Assembly (NCBI GenBank): GCA_013398295.1
Contig: VZSF01003930.1
Location: 160,231-224,230 of the forward strand
DNA: 64,000 bases
Direction of reading: 5' to 3'
DNA from: Chionis minor
Taxonomy: Eukaryota > Chordata > Aves > Charadriiformes > Chionididae
Part shown: positions 38,662 to 51,000 of the stretch, one piece after another
Position numbering within the stretch: the stretch's first letter is position 1
Layout: every line of letters begins with the position of its first letter
Program-made: the position numbers and the translations under genes
The notes under the pieces: model-generated
Database searches by the model: none
What the model saw: only the letters and a program-made list of their open reading frames with translations
What the model was told of the DNA's origin: nothing

Positions 38662-40508
38662 GAAACTGATGGAGGAAATTTGAAATTACAGGATAGCAGA
38701 TCCAATTTAGCTTGTACTCTGTGCACAGTAAAGCTATCTTGCCATTCAAAAGTAGGTCTATGGAAAAATAACAGGATTGTTGAACAAAGTAAATTTTTGC
38801 TTAAAGTAGTTTACTGGTATTATAGCCTGTGAGTGAGAGGTACAGCACTTCCACAGAACAGCCAAAATAGTTGATCAGGCCAGACTCTTGGACTATTCCT
38901 TAAATTCCTGGCCTCACGCGTCAGGGCTACTTCATGGTGCTTCAATCTTTTGATTTTATGTACACAAAAACTAACTCCAGTCCCCTAACATTGGTTTCAT
39001 CAATGCAGAACAAGAATCATTCTGACCTGCAGAAAAGTTTAGTGGTAAGCAAACATAATATTTCGTTCAGTCTGTCCAATCCCCATTCGAGAGCCAAGGG
39101 TCTCCAAAATTGACTCTGCATCTAATCACTTGTCCACACAGGAATTTGGATTCTGGATGACTGCAAATACATGAAGACATTTCACACACAGGTAAGAGCT
39201 CTATCGTCTGCAAAAAAACTATGTGCAGAGTATTCACAGGCTAAGCTTTGGGAGCTATTTTACTATGAAAAGATAGATTTATAAGTGCATGCTTATAGAT
39301 ATCAGAACATGCTAAAAGGGTATTGGTGCACGGTATAGGAGCAGACATCATTTGTGTTCAGCGTCGTTCTAGGCAAATCACTGACATTTAGCCAAGTAAA
39401 ATTTTTTAAACACAAGAAAAATGAAATCACTTAGTGGAACTAACCTACTGATTCACTTTTGGTCACTTTTACCACTCAGCTCAATGTCCACGCAACAAAT
39501 GACTCCTTTTCCTGAGCTGGCCAGGATTACAAGGTACCAGCCGAGGCCAGGTTCTGCAGAGCTGCGTGGGAACAGAACACAAGCAGTAGACGAGGAGCTC
39601 GCCGGGGAGCTGGGCTGTACCCTGCAGAAGGAGGGGCTATTTATTTATCCAATCTCACATTAAAACACAAAACCTTGGTTACAATTCACAAACACACACA
39701 AAAGATAAACTAATTAATGCTCGCTTACCTAGTGAACATTCATTTTTATACATACATTCCAAAAACCCTAAATGTCTTCTTAGTGTAAAAGATACCACTA
39801 CACACAACTAAGATAATCCTTCCTTTGTTCCCCTTTTTTTTTAGAAAAACAAAATAAAAAAACAGAGTGCAATGTAAGGAGTCGTGATATACAATATTAT
39901 ATAGCAAGCGCATGTCCTGCTGATGGTTTTGGGCCATCTGGTTCCACTGGCCACGATTTCAAGAGCCATTACGCTAAATCTGTGCCTTGCCTCGCTGTAT
40001 AATAAAAAAATACATATCTGGTATTTTTACTGTTCTTTTCCTCCTTCCTAGTGAATTTACCAGTAACATTACACCAAGCATAGATTTGATGTGGTAACCG
40101 AGCCTCTATTAAGGGAGAATTTTGTATTGCTCATTTTTTTATTTATTCAGAATTAGGCAGCTAAGGTGTTAAAAACGATCATATTTATCCACTATAATTA
40201 TACTATACCGATAGCATGCAACATGCAAATGTAATAAAAAAGTGCCAACTTCATTTTTTCTTGAACGTAGAAGTAATGTGTAATAAGTTACATCAGTGAC
40301 TACATTCCATAGGGAGAAGTGCTTCATGGCTATATCCCGCTTAAATTTCCTGCAGTTTCTCCTTTCTGCCTCTGTATGCTCACATTTGATTTTGATGCTC
40401 CAGCGAACACTGTTGTGACTAAAAATCATCGAGTGTTTCCTACCTACCTGTGAAGCCCTCTACATTAAAAAAAAAAGGTCCTTTTAATAAAGTATGTAAA
40501 GGTCTTTT

Positions 40509-40526
40509 GTCTCACTTTTGTGAGAC
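40509..40526. repeat. Short hairpin, 7-bp arms, TTTT loop
   Basis: GTCTCAC, TTTT, GTGAGAC. Just upstream AAAGGTCCTTTT and AAAGGTCTTTT form an imperfect direct duplication (about 40,476-40,507). No gene ends here that would make it a terminator. Confidence 0.8.
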
Positions 40527-43460
40527 TTATGTGCTTTGCTTTTATTCCTGTTCAAAAACACAGAATACAGTCTTGCTGCAAACCTCTCCAGGCTACATGG
40601 GTTTTTTTGTTTTGATTTTGTGAGCTCATTTACGACTAACTTGTGCGTGAGCCTGCAAGCAGGAGCAGGTCAGGAAAGGCTCCAGGTGCTTCATCCACAA
40701 GACCGTCTTTCTAATGGAAATGAAGAGCAATGCATCAGCAAGAAGGCTGAAGAAAACTTAAATTTCTTTGATCAGGCTCTGATGCACTCATTTAGTGCTG
40801 ACAGTAGCCTTCGTGCTAGGTATTTATCCAAACACTTTGCACCACTTCATTTTGGTCCCCTGAAGGATGTCTTTTAACCAGATGAGGTGGTGGGTTTGTG
40901 GGAGTGAGCGGCCGCTAATCACACTCTCCTCTCCACAGCCAAAAGCAGAGGAAACGAGGAATGGTCATGACATGCTCCTAACCACAGTGATTGCTGCTTG
41001 CTATCGTTACAGCCAGTGTATGACTCAGTGCTGGCTCCAGGTTGCTCCATAGATAGTATCATAGGAGCATTAGTGGACATTGCACCAAGGATGCATTGTG
41101 CCAGACTCCTCCTCTGTAGATAATGAAGATCTGGCCACTACAGTCAACACGATAGAGAAAAATCACATAAATCCTGCTCTGAAATGGAAATCAAATTCTC
41201 ATGATCATCTGAATTCAGCCCCCCGGTTTCTCCTTTCTAAAGATGATTTTTTTTTTCATTAATCTCCTTTACAGAGAGATTTTACATTTTACAGACAGCT
41301 TTACCTGCATTTTGTTTTATAACCCTGTCATGCTTGCTGGTCCCCCCTTTCTTGTGCATGTGTGTGTGCTTTTGTTACTTGTATTGTATAAGGTGCCTTG
41401 GGATATTCGCATCCTGTGTATTGTGTGGCATTGTGTTGAATAGGAGGTACAGAAATTAAAAGCAGGTCTCCTCCTACCCACATATGCCTTTTCTTTGCAG
41501 GTTTTCCTGGAAGTTTTGTGCGGGGAGGGAAGGGAAGAGGTAAAATATGACTTGGCTGAGGCTGCCGGATGCTGAATCAGCTGCGATTGCCTCACGTTTT
41601 CCTTTCTTTTAAAATAAGGGGTTCAGTTTTCAAAAATGCCCATCTGACTTCTCCACAGGCCCTACCCAGCCCATCATTTCTCAGTACATCATTTTTTAAA
41701 AATGGTGCATGTGCTTCTAAGTCACATGGGTGCCTTTGGAGAACATCTTCCTCCTATATCTTCCTACATCTGCCTTCCTCCTACATCTACAGACTGTGTG
41801 CTCTGGGATTGCAAGAACCTGGTGCAGATGCTGCAGGCTACCACAGTGCTTACGATCAGCCTCAACTAGTTTTCCCCTCCCCAAATTATTCTTCGCAAGA
41901 AAAGGAGGAAATAGCCACACTCATTAACTCAAAAAAAAACCCCACCACTACCAAAGCCTCAAAACCTCTTAAAGCATGATTTTGCTCAGCTGCACTGCTC
42001 TGGTTAAAGGAGCTGATGCCTAAAGCGCTGGCTGTTGGCACCTACACACACCGGCACAGGTTGCTCTGACGAGGCTAGTCACTGGTGGTGTGGTGATGCA
42101 GAAGACAATGTACAGAGGAGCACTTCAGGAGCAGCAAACAAGGAGGGTGGCATCAAAATCCTATGAGTCCCAGAGAGTGCCTTTTTCATAAGACTTACAC
42201 ATCCTGAGGTTGCAGACAGGTGAAACCAGCCATCGGTTAGGAGCTAACAGCAGCTCTCTGGGAGCGTGTCATCTATTTTTAGCAGGGGTCAGTATTTTGC
42301 TTCCACAGCATCCCTATCTTTAAACGAAATGAAAAGTTTGATGCCTTTCAGTTAAAGGGCAAACAGCCCTATAGCATCCAAGCATGTACATGGTGCTCAT
42401 CTTTCTGAGGCTGTTTCCCTGTGGTGCACTAACTCACACAGAGAAAAGTTCACCCAGACTTGCTCGCTTTCTGAGGTAGCTACAGTGATTGAATACCCGA
42501 AACTCTGGCACATCAGGGGAAACCAGAGCGTTAATGAGAGCTGTGCCCTCCGAGGTACACAGGAAAAAATAATGGCCTCTGACAAGCAAGGCCTTTGCAT
42601 TTAAAGGTGAGAATAGTAATCGCCAATTGCCATCTTTCTTCATTTTCCTTTGCAGAGACATGTCTATATTCACCTGATACAGCTAGCTTTCGAGGTCTCA
42701 ATAGCTGGTTTTATACGCTCTCCTAAAGGTTATTAATTCTTCCTACACTGTTCCCAGTTAGATGGAGTGCCTTATAATATAACTTCCTCATTAACATCAA
42801 GAGCTGTGATTATACAGTTGTGTTACCAAGGGCTTCAAAGACATGAAGCCTAAATATAATCTTACAGTACCTTGTTACAATACAAAGCACATCCTCTAAT
42901 ACATTTTTTTGTTTGCATAAAATGCAGCACAATAATGGTTCACTTGACCTTTGCCCCCCTGTATAGTTCATTTTAACATTGTTTGAGGAGCACAGAGTTT
43001 GCATTTTGCAGGGCACAGGTGCTCTGCCCCATGCTGGAGGCTGAGGCTCAGCCCGACGGTGCGGTGCACCGCTTCTCCCCCCCAGCAGCTGGACTCAGGG
43101 GATTGCTTTTGTGGTCCACCAGGAATTTCCTGTGATAGAATATCAGAAACCTACTGGTGACTAGTAGGAGGTGACTTCACAGGGCAAAAGTTCTCTCCCT
43201 ACAATAAACATTCTCAGCGCTGCTGTGGAGATTTCCTACTCGGACCTGACAGCCGCCAGCTACTTGTCATCTCGACAGAGAATGGCTCAGGGAAGGGATC
43301 ATTGTCATTTGCAAGCGTTCCTCAACTTAAAAGTGAAGCTGTGCCCCTGCCGACATTTTATTAATGCCTCCTGAGAAAAGGAAAAATTCAAACCACCCAT
43401 GCTAATTAAAAAAACCCCAACCATTTTGACTGAAAATACTTTTAAAAATATACAAATCCA

Positions 43461-43584
43461 CAGTCAAAGACACACTGGTACCTATAGGTACCACAATACA
43501 CATGCAGGTCATATATAACAAATATACCGGTATCTATAGGTACCACGATACACTTACAGTCAGAGAACTAATATAACAAGTAGG
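43461..43584. repeat. Minisatellite, about 2.5 copies of a 52-bp unit with a palindromic core
   Basis: The units start at 43,461, 43,505 and 43,557 with CAGTCA/CAGGTCA, and the first unit is 8 bp shorter. Each full unit carries GGTACCTATAGGTACC or the variant GGTATCTATAGGTACC followed by ACAATACAC/ACGATACAC. The first core (43,477-43,492) is a perfect 16-bp palindrome, and the cores are 52 bp apart. Confidence 0.85.
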
Positions 43585-46500
43585 AAAATACTGTACTTTC
43601 TCTGTAAGGAGGTTCCCTTGGGAAAAACCATGAGGATATTCAGCTGCCAGATGTCTTTCTTGCAGGGGACTGTCATTTGGAGGATCCAAGTAGTAAATAC
43701 GAGGCTGCCACAATTGCCTTGGCTAAAACTACTAAGAGGACTGTCAGGGGCACTAGATTCGTTTGGCCGGTTGAAATAACGTGCAACTGGGCAGACTGCA
43801 GTGAAGTTTACAGACTGAAATAGCTTTGGGGAAACAATACATTAATTTCCTGTGGAAAATACATCTATTAAAATGGAGACTAACCTCAGTTGAGTCCAAC
43901 ACAGTAAAAAAGCATGCTGTAAAGCTTGGAAGAAAATACAGCTCAGTGTTGGCTTGGAAGTAAAAAAATGCTGAAAAGTAATGTTACTCTCAGAACCAGG
44001 GCTGTGCCAGGGTCTTCCATGGCAGAGCCAGTGAGAGAGAACAAAGATTTCCAAAAGGTATCTTTAAGCTGTCACCAACTCCTCCACGCACTCCAGCACT
44101 TACGTACAAAGCCTGCAGCTATGGCCTTCACCATGGACTTTCTGAGCAGGTTTCCTGCCCACTGGACAAAATTTGACTCAAAGCAATGCTGATTTGCTCT
44201 GCTTCTGAAATCTCATCATCAGCTAGGGGCTGTTTCCACAGGTGACTCTTCATCAGGGCTGGACAGATCAGATCCATCTCACATCTTGCCTTGCTCTTCA
44301 AGTAACAGCACAGCATCAGGAAGAAGAAGAAAGGGGAAAAAAAGGCAGTAAGAAACCTGCAGAAATTCTCAGCAACACTGGTGGTGTTTGATGCTGCACT
44401 CCCTGTTTGCTGTTCCTGAAGTGCCCCTGTATTCATTGACATTTGCAGCACCACAGAAATGACTAACTGGCCTGGTCAGAGCAGCCTGTGCCCGTATGCA
44501 TATGTGTGAGGACCACAGGGTCAGCACTTCAGCTCCTTAAAGCACAGCAGTGGGGAGGAACAAAGCCCTGCTTTTAAGACTTGTTTCTCCTTATATTCTC
44601 CGATAAACTTTTCTTTCTCCCCCAGCCACCCACAACCTTTAAAACAGCGTTATGTCTTTGAGAGCTCTGAGCATTCCCTCTTGGAGGTCTTAATTCAAAG
44701 AAATAACATCCGCCTTACCCCACTGTCTGTTAATGATGCACTGGGAGACGAGAGCACATTATTTGGCCTCAGCGTACTCACCAAACTTTTAGTGGCAAAT
44801 AGATGTTTGTGCTGAGGGAAGACTAAATCCATCTGTCAAATGCTTTTTTTTTTTCTGTGATCAAGCCTGATATTTTTAGTCTCAGTGACTGAATTTCCAG
44901 TCAGTCACTATGTACTCAGGAGGAAGAAACCAGTTTGGTTAGCTTTTTTTCCGTTTCTCAGCAAGCAGAACACTGTATTCCATTTCTGTGGACCGTGACA
45001 TCCCATGGCACATTAAAAGCCTTATTTAAACTGCAAGACAGCCATATTTTACACTCAGCAGGAGACTCTAGGAAGAAGTATGAGGCCAGGGTTATTCTGA
45101 CTCTGGACAGCTTGTCAAACTGGGAGCTAGGAACAAAGCTTAGGACATTCTCTGCCAGTTCATGTGATCCCGAAATAAATAAGTAGAAGATTGCCTCAGC
45201 AGGGATTTTCTTTATATTACAAGAGACTTCGTATAGAGGAAGGTTTAAATTCAGAAGTAGCTGAATCTGCCCATATGCTTTTGTTCTGAGTCTCCATCCA
45301 TTGTGCAGTATCACAAAACCTGTGGAAACACTGAGGACAGCTCTGAAATAAACAGGGTTTTATTTTCTTGTCCACACTTGAAGAGAGCAATTGAACAGTA
45401 ACACCTCAGCTTAGTTCATGGTTCAGGTTTGCTGATATCTGGGAACTCCTCTTCGACATGCTGATCCATAGTTTTACCTCAAAACTATAAAATTCATCAG
45501 GTAGTGGGAGAGCTTGAGAAGTCCTTTATTAGTCTGCTCAGCATTGTATCCTGATTGATCTTTTTAAAGAGACAATGGCAGAAACTGCAAGAATCATTCC
45601 TACCTTCCAAAATATTAAATGGCACTTATTGAACTCTACTGCAAAAATCTCACACATCATTCATCACATAAAGGCAGAGTACATTGTATTTCCTATGACT
45701 ATCCCGTTCTACCATGGTGGAGAGAGGGTTTATACATTTCTACATGCTGGGAGACATTTCTCTTCTTCTCTTCCACAGACACTTAAGATAAACAAGAATG
45801 GAAAAGGCTTCGCAAGGTGGACACTCTCCTGGCTCTTTGACTTCAGCACGCAAGGCCAGATTTAAGCTGGGCACAATCTGATCTTCTGCATGTGTTGAAG
45901 GACATCAGTTTCTAGCTGATATTGCTCATGCCTGTGTTGGGTAAATTAGAGCTATCACCCATGAGAAATAAAATCATCCAACCTTAGTTGTGTGCTTGAG
46001 TCTCACAATTAAGAGGCACAGGGGTCAAAGGGGCTGCTTGAGCAATATCGTTCACTTTATTCCAGAATGCTCCAAGATGGCTTCTTGTCTCTTGAAGCTT
46101 CCACTTCCACTGAAAATTCAAGATAAATTTAGGGAAAAAGCTTTCATTCAGTGAATGTGTAAGAAAGAGGTCTTGGGTTGGAGCTGGGCTCATCGCTCCA
46201 TGGGTACACCATGGGAGAAAATCCATGGCCTTTGGCAAATTACTCTTTCCCTAAAAAAGGAGCAGACTAAACTATATGATCCATTTGATCTGCATCTACT
46301 ACACTTGGTGCACGTATGGAGAAAGCCTGAAAACAAACAAAAGGCCTCTTGCTTTTGAACATTTTTGAAGTTAGTAAAGTCAATCTGGTTTTGTTGTGGG
46401 TGGAAGATCTCTTTTGTGAGAGGTGTCTAACATGCCACAGGAGATGTTACATTGTGTTAAGCCACGAGGGGAGGACATCGATGATTGTCGGGTCTAACAT

Positions 46501-47955
46501 AGGTTGTTTTTCTCCTTCACATTTGTCCTGTTTTCTCAGGGCTGTAACCAGAGGCGTTGATGACAACCAGTTTTGAAGCCCTTGCTGTGCTTTCTGGAAG
46601 AAAATGGGAAACCTCTCACAGTCAGCAGTGTATTTCCCATCTCACAAGGTGTCTGACTGTAGTGGACTCCAGGAAAGTGGCAGAGTTTATGGAGCCACTA
46701 GGTTGCCAAAACCCAAAATCTTGTTCTCAGCAGATCTAAAACCAAGACAGTCCTCCTCCAATACACTTATGTCGCAATACTATGCTAAATATTTCCCAGG
46801 CTTGAGGAAATCTGAAGATCCTATTTCACTATACATTCACATCTTTCCTGAATATGAGGTGAAGAAGAATTAGATGACTCACTAGTGGTAAAAGCAAGAG
46901 AGTTTGCTCTATATCTTAGCTTAACATTGCCTATTGACAACCAGGAGGTGACACAGCTATAATTCAGAAATATAGCGCTCTAATTTTTTGTGATACAGAG
47001 GATCTTGCCATTGGCTACTTTGTGCTTGGATCCACAGAAGGGTACATTGCTTGATTTTAGGGTAAAAAGGAGAATAGATGCCTTTTCCCTTTCAGTAAGG
47101 CATGCAGAGTGTCTCTTGCCATGTTATGAACATGGACTGCACATCAGAAAATTGGTTTTCCATAACACTTTGGTTATAGAAATGAACATGAAAATGCTGT
47201 GTATTTGTATTGTATCTGATTTCCCAAGGCTACTCATTCCAGTATTTGACTGCTTGGTGCTGTTTTCCCACCTGGAAAACTGAATCTCAGCATACCTTCA
47301 GTTCTTTAATTTAAAAGCAGAGCGCTAGTGGAATAAGTTTACCCCCACTAAACAGTAATTTTGTAAGCAGCTCAGGAGGGTGGCTCGTAGAGTGATGTAG
47401 CATAATGTAATTCTAAACCCCTTGAAAACTGGTCCAAGTGTATCATACTTAATGAGTACATTTCATCACAGTTTAAATCTATTAAGAGAAAGAAAAAGTG
47501 TCTTTACAAGAGACCTTTGCTTACTGTATTGTTAGTACTTCTTTTCCTGACAGTCTTAAAGGGTTCACCACCACTTCATTATTTCAGTGTAACAAGAGTA
47601 TTCATCTTACAATTTCTGACTTACAGATATCCTCAAAGATTGCAGGTTTTAACTCCAGGAAGTGTAAAGGTAATAGGGTAGCGGCTTTCCCATTTACCAG
47701 ACATTATCTTTCAAAACTCTCCTTTCCTTCCCCCCAAAGTTGTTGCCTCATTAATCTCCACGCCTGACTGAAAGCGTTAAAAGCTTTCATGACCAATTAA
47801 TTACAAAAAAAAACGTCTGGGGGACATTTCCCATCGTTTTAAACAGTGCTCTCTGTTTTGACACAAAGCACATTTTGACGTGTTCCTGCTTCAGAACACC
47901 TCCAAGACTTCTCCTCCCAAATTAGAGACTTTTATTCTCCATACCTGACCCAGAA

Positions 47956-48007
47956 ATGGAGCCAACCAGCGCTGTCAGCGGCGCGCCCCCGGGCTGGGGT
48001 GGCCGGG
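47956..48007 (+). other. CpG-rich segment resembling a short first coding exon
   Basis: An ATG in good context (GAAATGG) is followed by 16 complete open codons (GAG to CGG). Dense CpG (AGCGGCGCGCCCCCGGG) lies in the middle, and the segment ends at a strong donor, CCGGG|GTAAGATC. The surroundings are AT-rich, so the CpG cluster stands out. The predicted residues (MEPTSAVSGAPPGWGG) are not recognised. No downstream exon was identified. This is likely chance unless RNA supports it. Confidence 0.15.
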
Positions 48008-51000
48008 GTAAGATCTCCCCCCAGCGGCCACTACACTGCTGTCCTTCTTCCAAGTTTTTGTACGTTAACTTTGGGAAAAAAAAACCCAACACCTCCTACG
48101 CCCCACACTTCAGCCTTAATTCTAATTTCTTGTAAGGTGGTGGAGGTGATGGGTTGAGCTGTCGCTGGATACCTCCGTATGCATCTTCCTGTTAATAGCA
48201 ACGGATGCCGCTGTACTCACAAAACTCTGCAGATCACCACTGCGAATGGCAAAATTATTCCGAGTGGATTAAACACTAATTAAGTCCTGGAAGTTGAACT
48301 TTTGCACGTTGCGTTGTTCCAGCTTTGCACCCATCTCCACTTACGTTTTTTTTTTCACCTACTACACCTAAAGGAAAGAGGCAGGTTTTGTTGAATGGTG
48401 TCAGAAATAAACACACAATCGACCACTTTAACCACCGATGGCACAAAACCCACCCAGCTGAAAAACACAGCTGCAAGCTGGGGACCCCCTCCTTACCCCT
48501 GGCCTTTGCAGCCGCGGGACACGGCCAGCTCAGCCCCCAGCCCTGGTGGGGCTGCCGGCTGCCCCACCTTGCTGGTGCTGGTGTTTTAGCAACAAGCATA
48601 TTTTGGTGGCTAAATCCCCTGGGGAGATGTCGGGAAGTACCTGCCAGCCTTTCTTGAGGAGCAAAACACACAGTGGCTCTGCCGGCCCCATGCATAGCTG
48701 AGTTACCTCCTTGTTTCCCACCGAGTCACCTTCTTGTTTCCCACCAAGTCACACAGGCAGGTGCTTTCTCCCAGCTCCAACCAGGGCAGAAAAGGAGGTG
48801 GTTCCTCTCCCAAGCAAAACTAGCAGCAAAGAAAGAAAATAATTTTTTTAGGCAGGCTGAAAATTTGCATCTGCAAAGTAAGTTTACACAAAATGTTATT
48901 CTTTATGTTTGTCTGAGTGACTGACAAGACACCACCGAGTTGCGCATGGCATAAGGGTGAATGTTCTTCTCACAGAAAATTAGGACATTATTTTGTTAGT
49001 AAAACTCTTCTCCTAGGCTAACAGTAGCTCCCAATCTTTCTTATTCTGTGTATTGTTCATGCTCTACAGCTGTTTGTTTCTGACACTGACCAACAAAATC
49101 TGCCTTTCTTGTTTGGGAGTGGCAAGTGAAAAAAAAATGCAGTATAAATGGAGACAACTGGACCAAAGCAGTGTGTAAAAATTCAGCTTACTGAAATAAT
49201 TTGTATTAATACACTTTGAATAATTTTAAAAGTTTTAAACCTGTTGATGTGAAAGCAGAAGGTTCTAATTAAAGTTTTTTCTAAGCTTAAAGGGCTGTCA
49301 ACTTTGTATAAATAACACCACAATTGAAAGCGTTGTTCTTACTACTGTTACAAGCAAAATTAAAACTGCTGTGACTGAAAAATATTTGGGGAAAAAATGT
49401 ATTTTACTTTTGACAGGATATTTTGTGGATCCAATTTCATCGTTTCCCTCTCCAGTCAGTACCTTTGTCTGCAGCTTTCAAACTTCATGAGCAGCACTCC
49501 TACTGAAGCCTGGCTTCTCTAGCTGAAGACTGGGAGCAACATTTGCTGGTAGCTAATAAGAAGAATTCACATTTAAGCCTGTCTGTCAGTGGGGACAGGG
49601 ACAGTGGGGGCAGTGGGAAAAGGGGAGACCCTGTTCTTCCAGTCCAGCTGCTTGTCTTCATGGGGCTTGTGGGACCTTTCTCCCTTTGACATTTCTACTT
49701 CTCCATCAAGAAGAGCTGAAAGTTCAAAAAGTTTCAAAAGAAATAGCAAGGGAGCCAGCTGGATGCATAAGCACATGCTCTTACACGCCACTTCTTTCCT
49801 TAGGAAATCAGGCTAAAACACAGGAAAGCTTGACTGTAGCTTTCCCTGAATCCAATCGAGGGAGTCAGCTTCTGACTGTACAAAGTTATGGTAAGAAGCC
49901 ATCATACTCTTGGAATGCCAGCTGGCATCAGTGTTACCTACCAAAGCGTATTCCCTTTCCTTTCAGGGTGGAGCTGCAGCTGAGAGCTCTGCTACCTATT
50001 GCAGAAGTGGCTACACCAGCATCGCTGGATGTTGCTCTATCTGTGCCTCCCAAACCTTGTGACCAAGGGACCACTACTACCAGTCTGCCAGAAATACAGC
50101 CAGGTCAAAGTTTTACTCGAAAACTCTGTAAGGATTATATACAAGGACGGCATATTTTTGGCCTCCAGGCTGTAGTTTGACAAAATCCATGGTTTATGTG
50201 CATTATGCTTTTACCAAAAAAAAAAAAAACAAACCAAAAAAAGGCAGCAGGTAGTAGCTTGCTGACTGGACTTTGATCATCAGTAAAGAGGTAACAAACT
50301 ATGATATTTTCACAGTAAATAAGGGACCTTGGTGCAGATTTCTTTTCACTGAATGCAAACAAATGGGATTGGATGTGAAAAAAACCAGATATATAACCTA
50401 ATTGATCCAAACAAATTAGCACAGAAGGGTTAATCAGAACAGAACTGCATCATAAGTCAGTATGACCTGTGTCCTGTGGGACCACAGACATGTCTTTCAT
50501 GTAGCTGGAGGCTTTGGCATCCTAGGAAGGATGGCACAGAAGAGGTTGAAGTGGGCAAAGAAGAGAGAGAAAACATTTGAATCCCAGGAAAACAAAATAG
50601 CCTTTAAAGTTTCTTCCATGTTACAATAACTTTTTCATTTGTATGACACCTTTATATTCTCTGTTTGACCTCTCTTTCTTTTAGTAAGCATTTTCTATTC
50701 ATGTTAATCATTTGAACAAATTGCTCAGACATTTGATCATTCCTCAGTGAGTACAAAAGATACATCAGCATTTAAATGGCACTGTACTGTATAGCTTATG
50801 CATGAGCCTTCATGCTCTCTTTATTTAGACCAGCTGATAAGCTTTTACAGGAAAATGGAATTAGGCATTTTCAAATATCCCTGTTTCAAAAAGGAGTCAA
50901 TAACACTATAAGCAGAAATGATCACAAACAGTTGACTTCTGATAAAGAGTATTAGTCTCTCCCCTACAGTGTTTCAATGTAGAATCATGCATTTCCTTGT

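Larger units (their letters stand above)
37133..47955. other. Intergenic DNA, no gene identified
   Basis: This is mostly AT-rich unique sequence. Notable content is the A-rich tract at 37.2 kb, the C run at 38.65 kb, the hairpin at 40.5 kb, a TCCTACATCT-type short imperfect repeat at 41,745-41,790 and the palindromic minisatellite at 43.5 kb. Confidence 0.8.

Noticed and set aside
40536..40877. 113-codon plus-strand frame with a charged middle (QERLQVLHPQDRLSNGNEE)
   Set aside because: No family recognised, no convincing acceptor, and the start is arbitrary. Chance is adequate.
48276..48695. 139-codon minus-strand frame
   Set aside because: It lies in a GC-rich patch, is overlapped by plus-strand frames, and has no recognisable domain.
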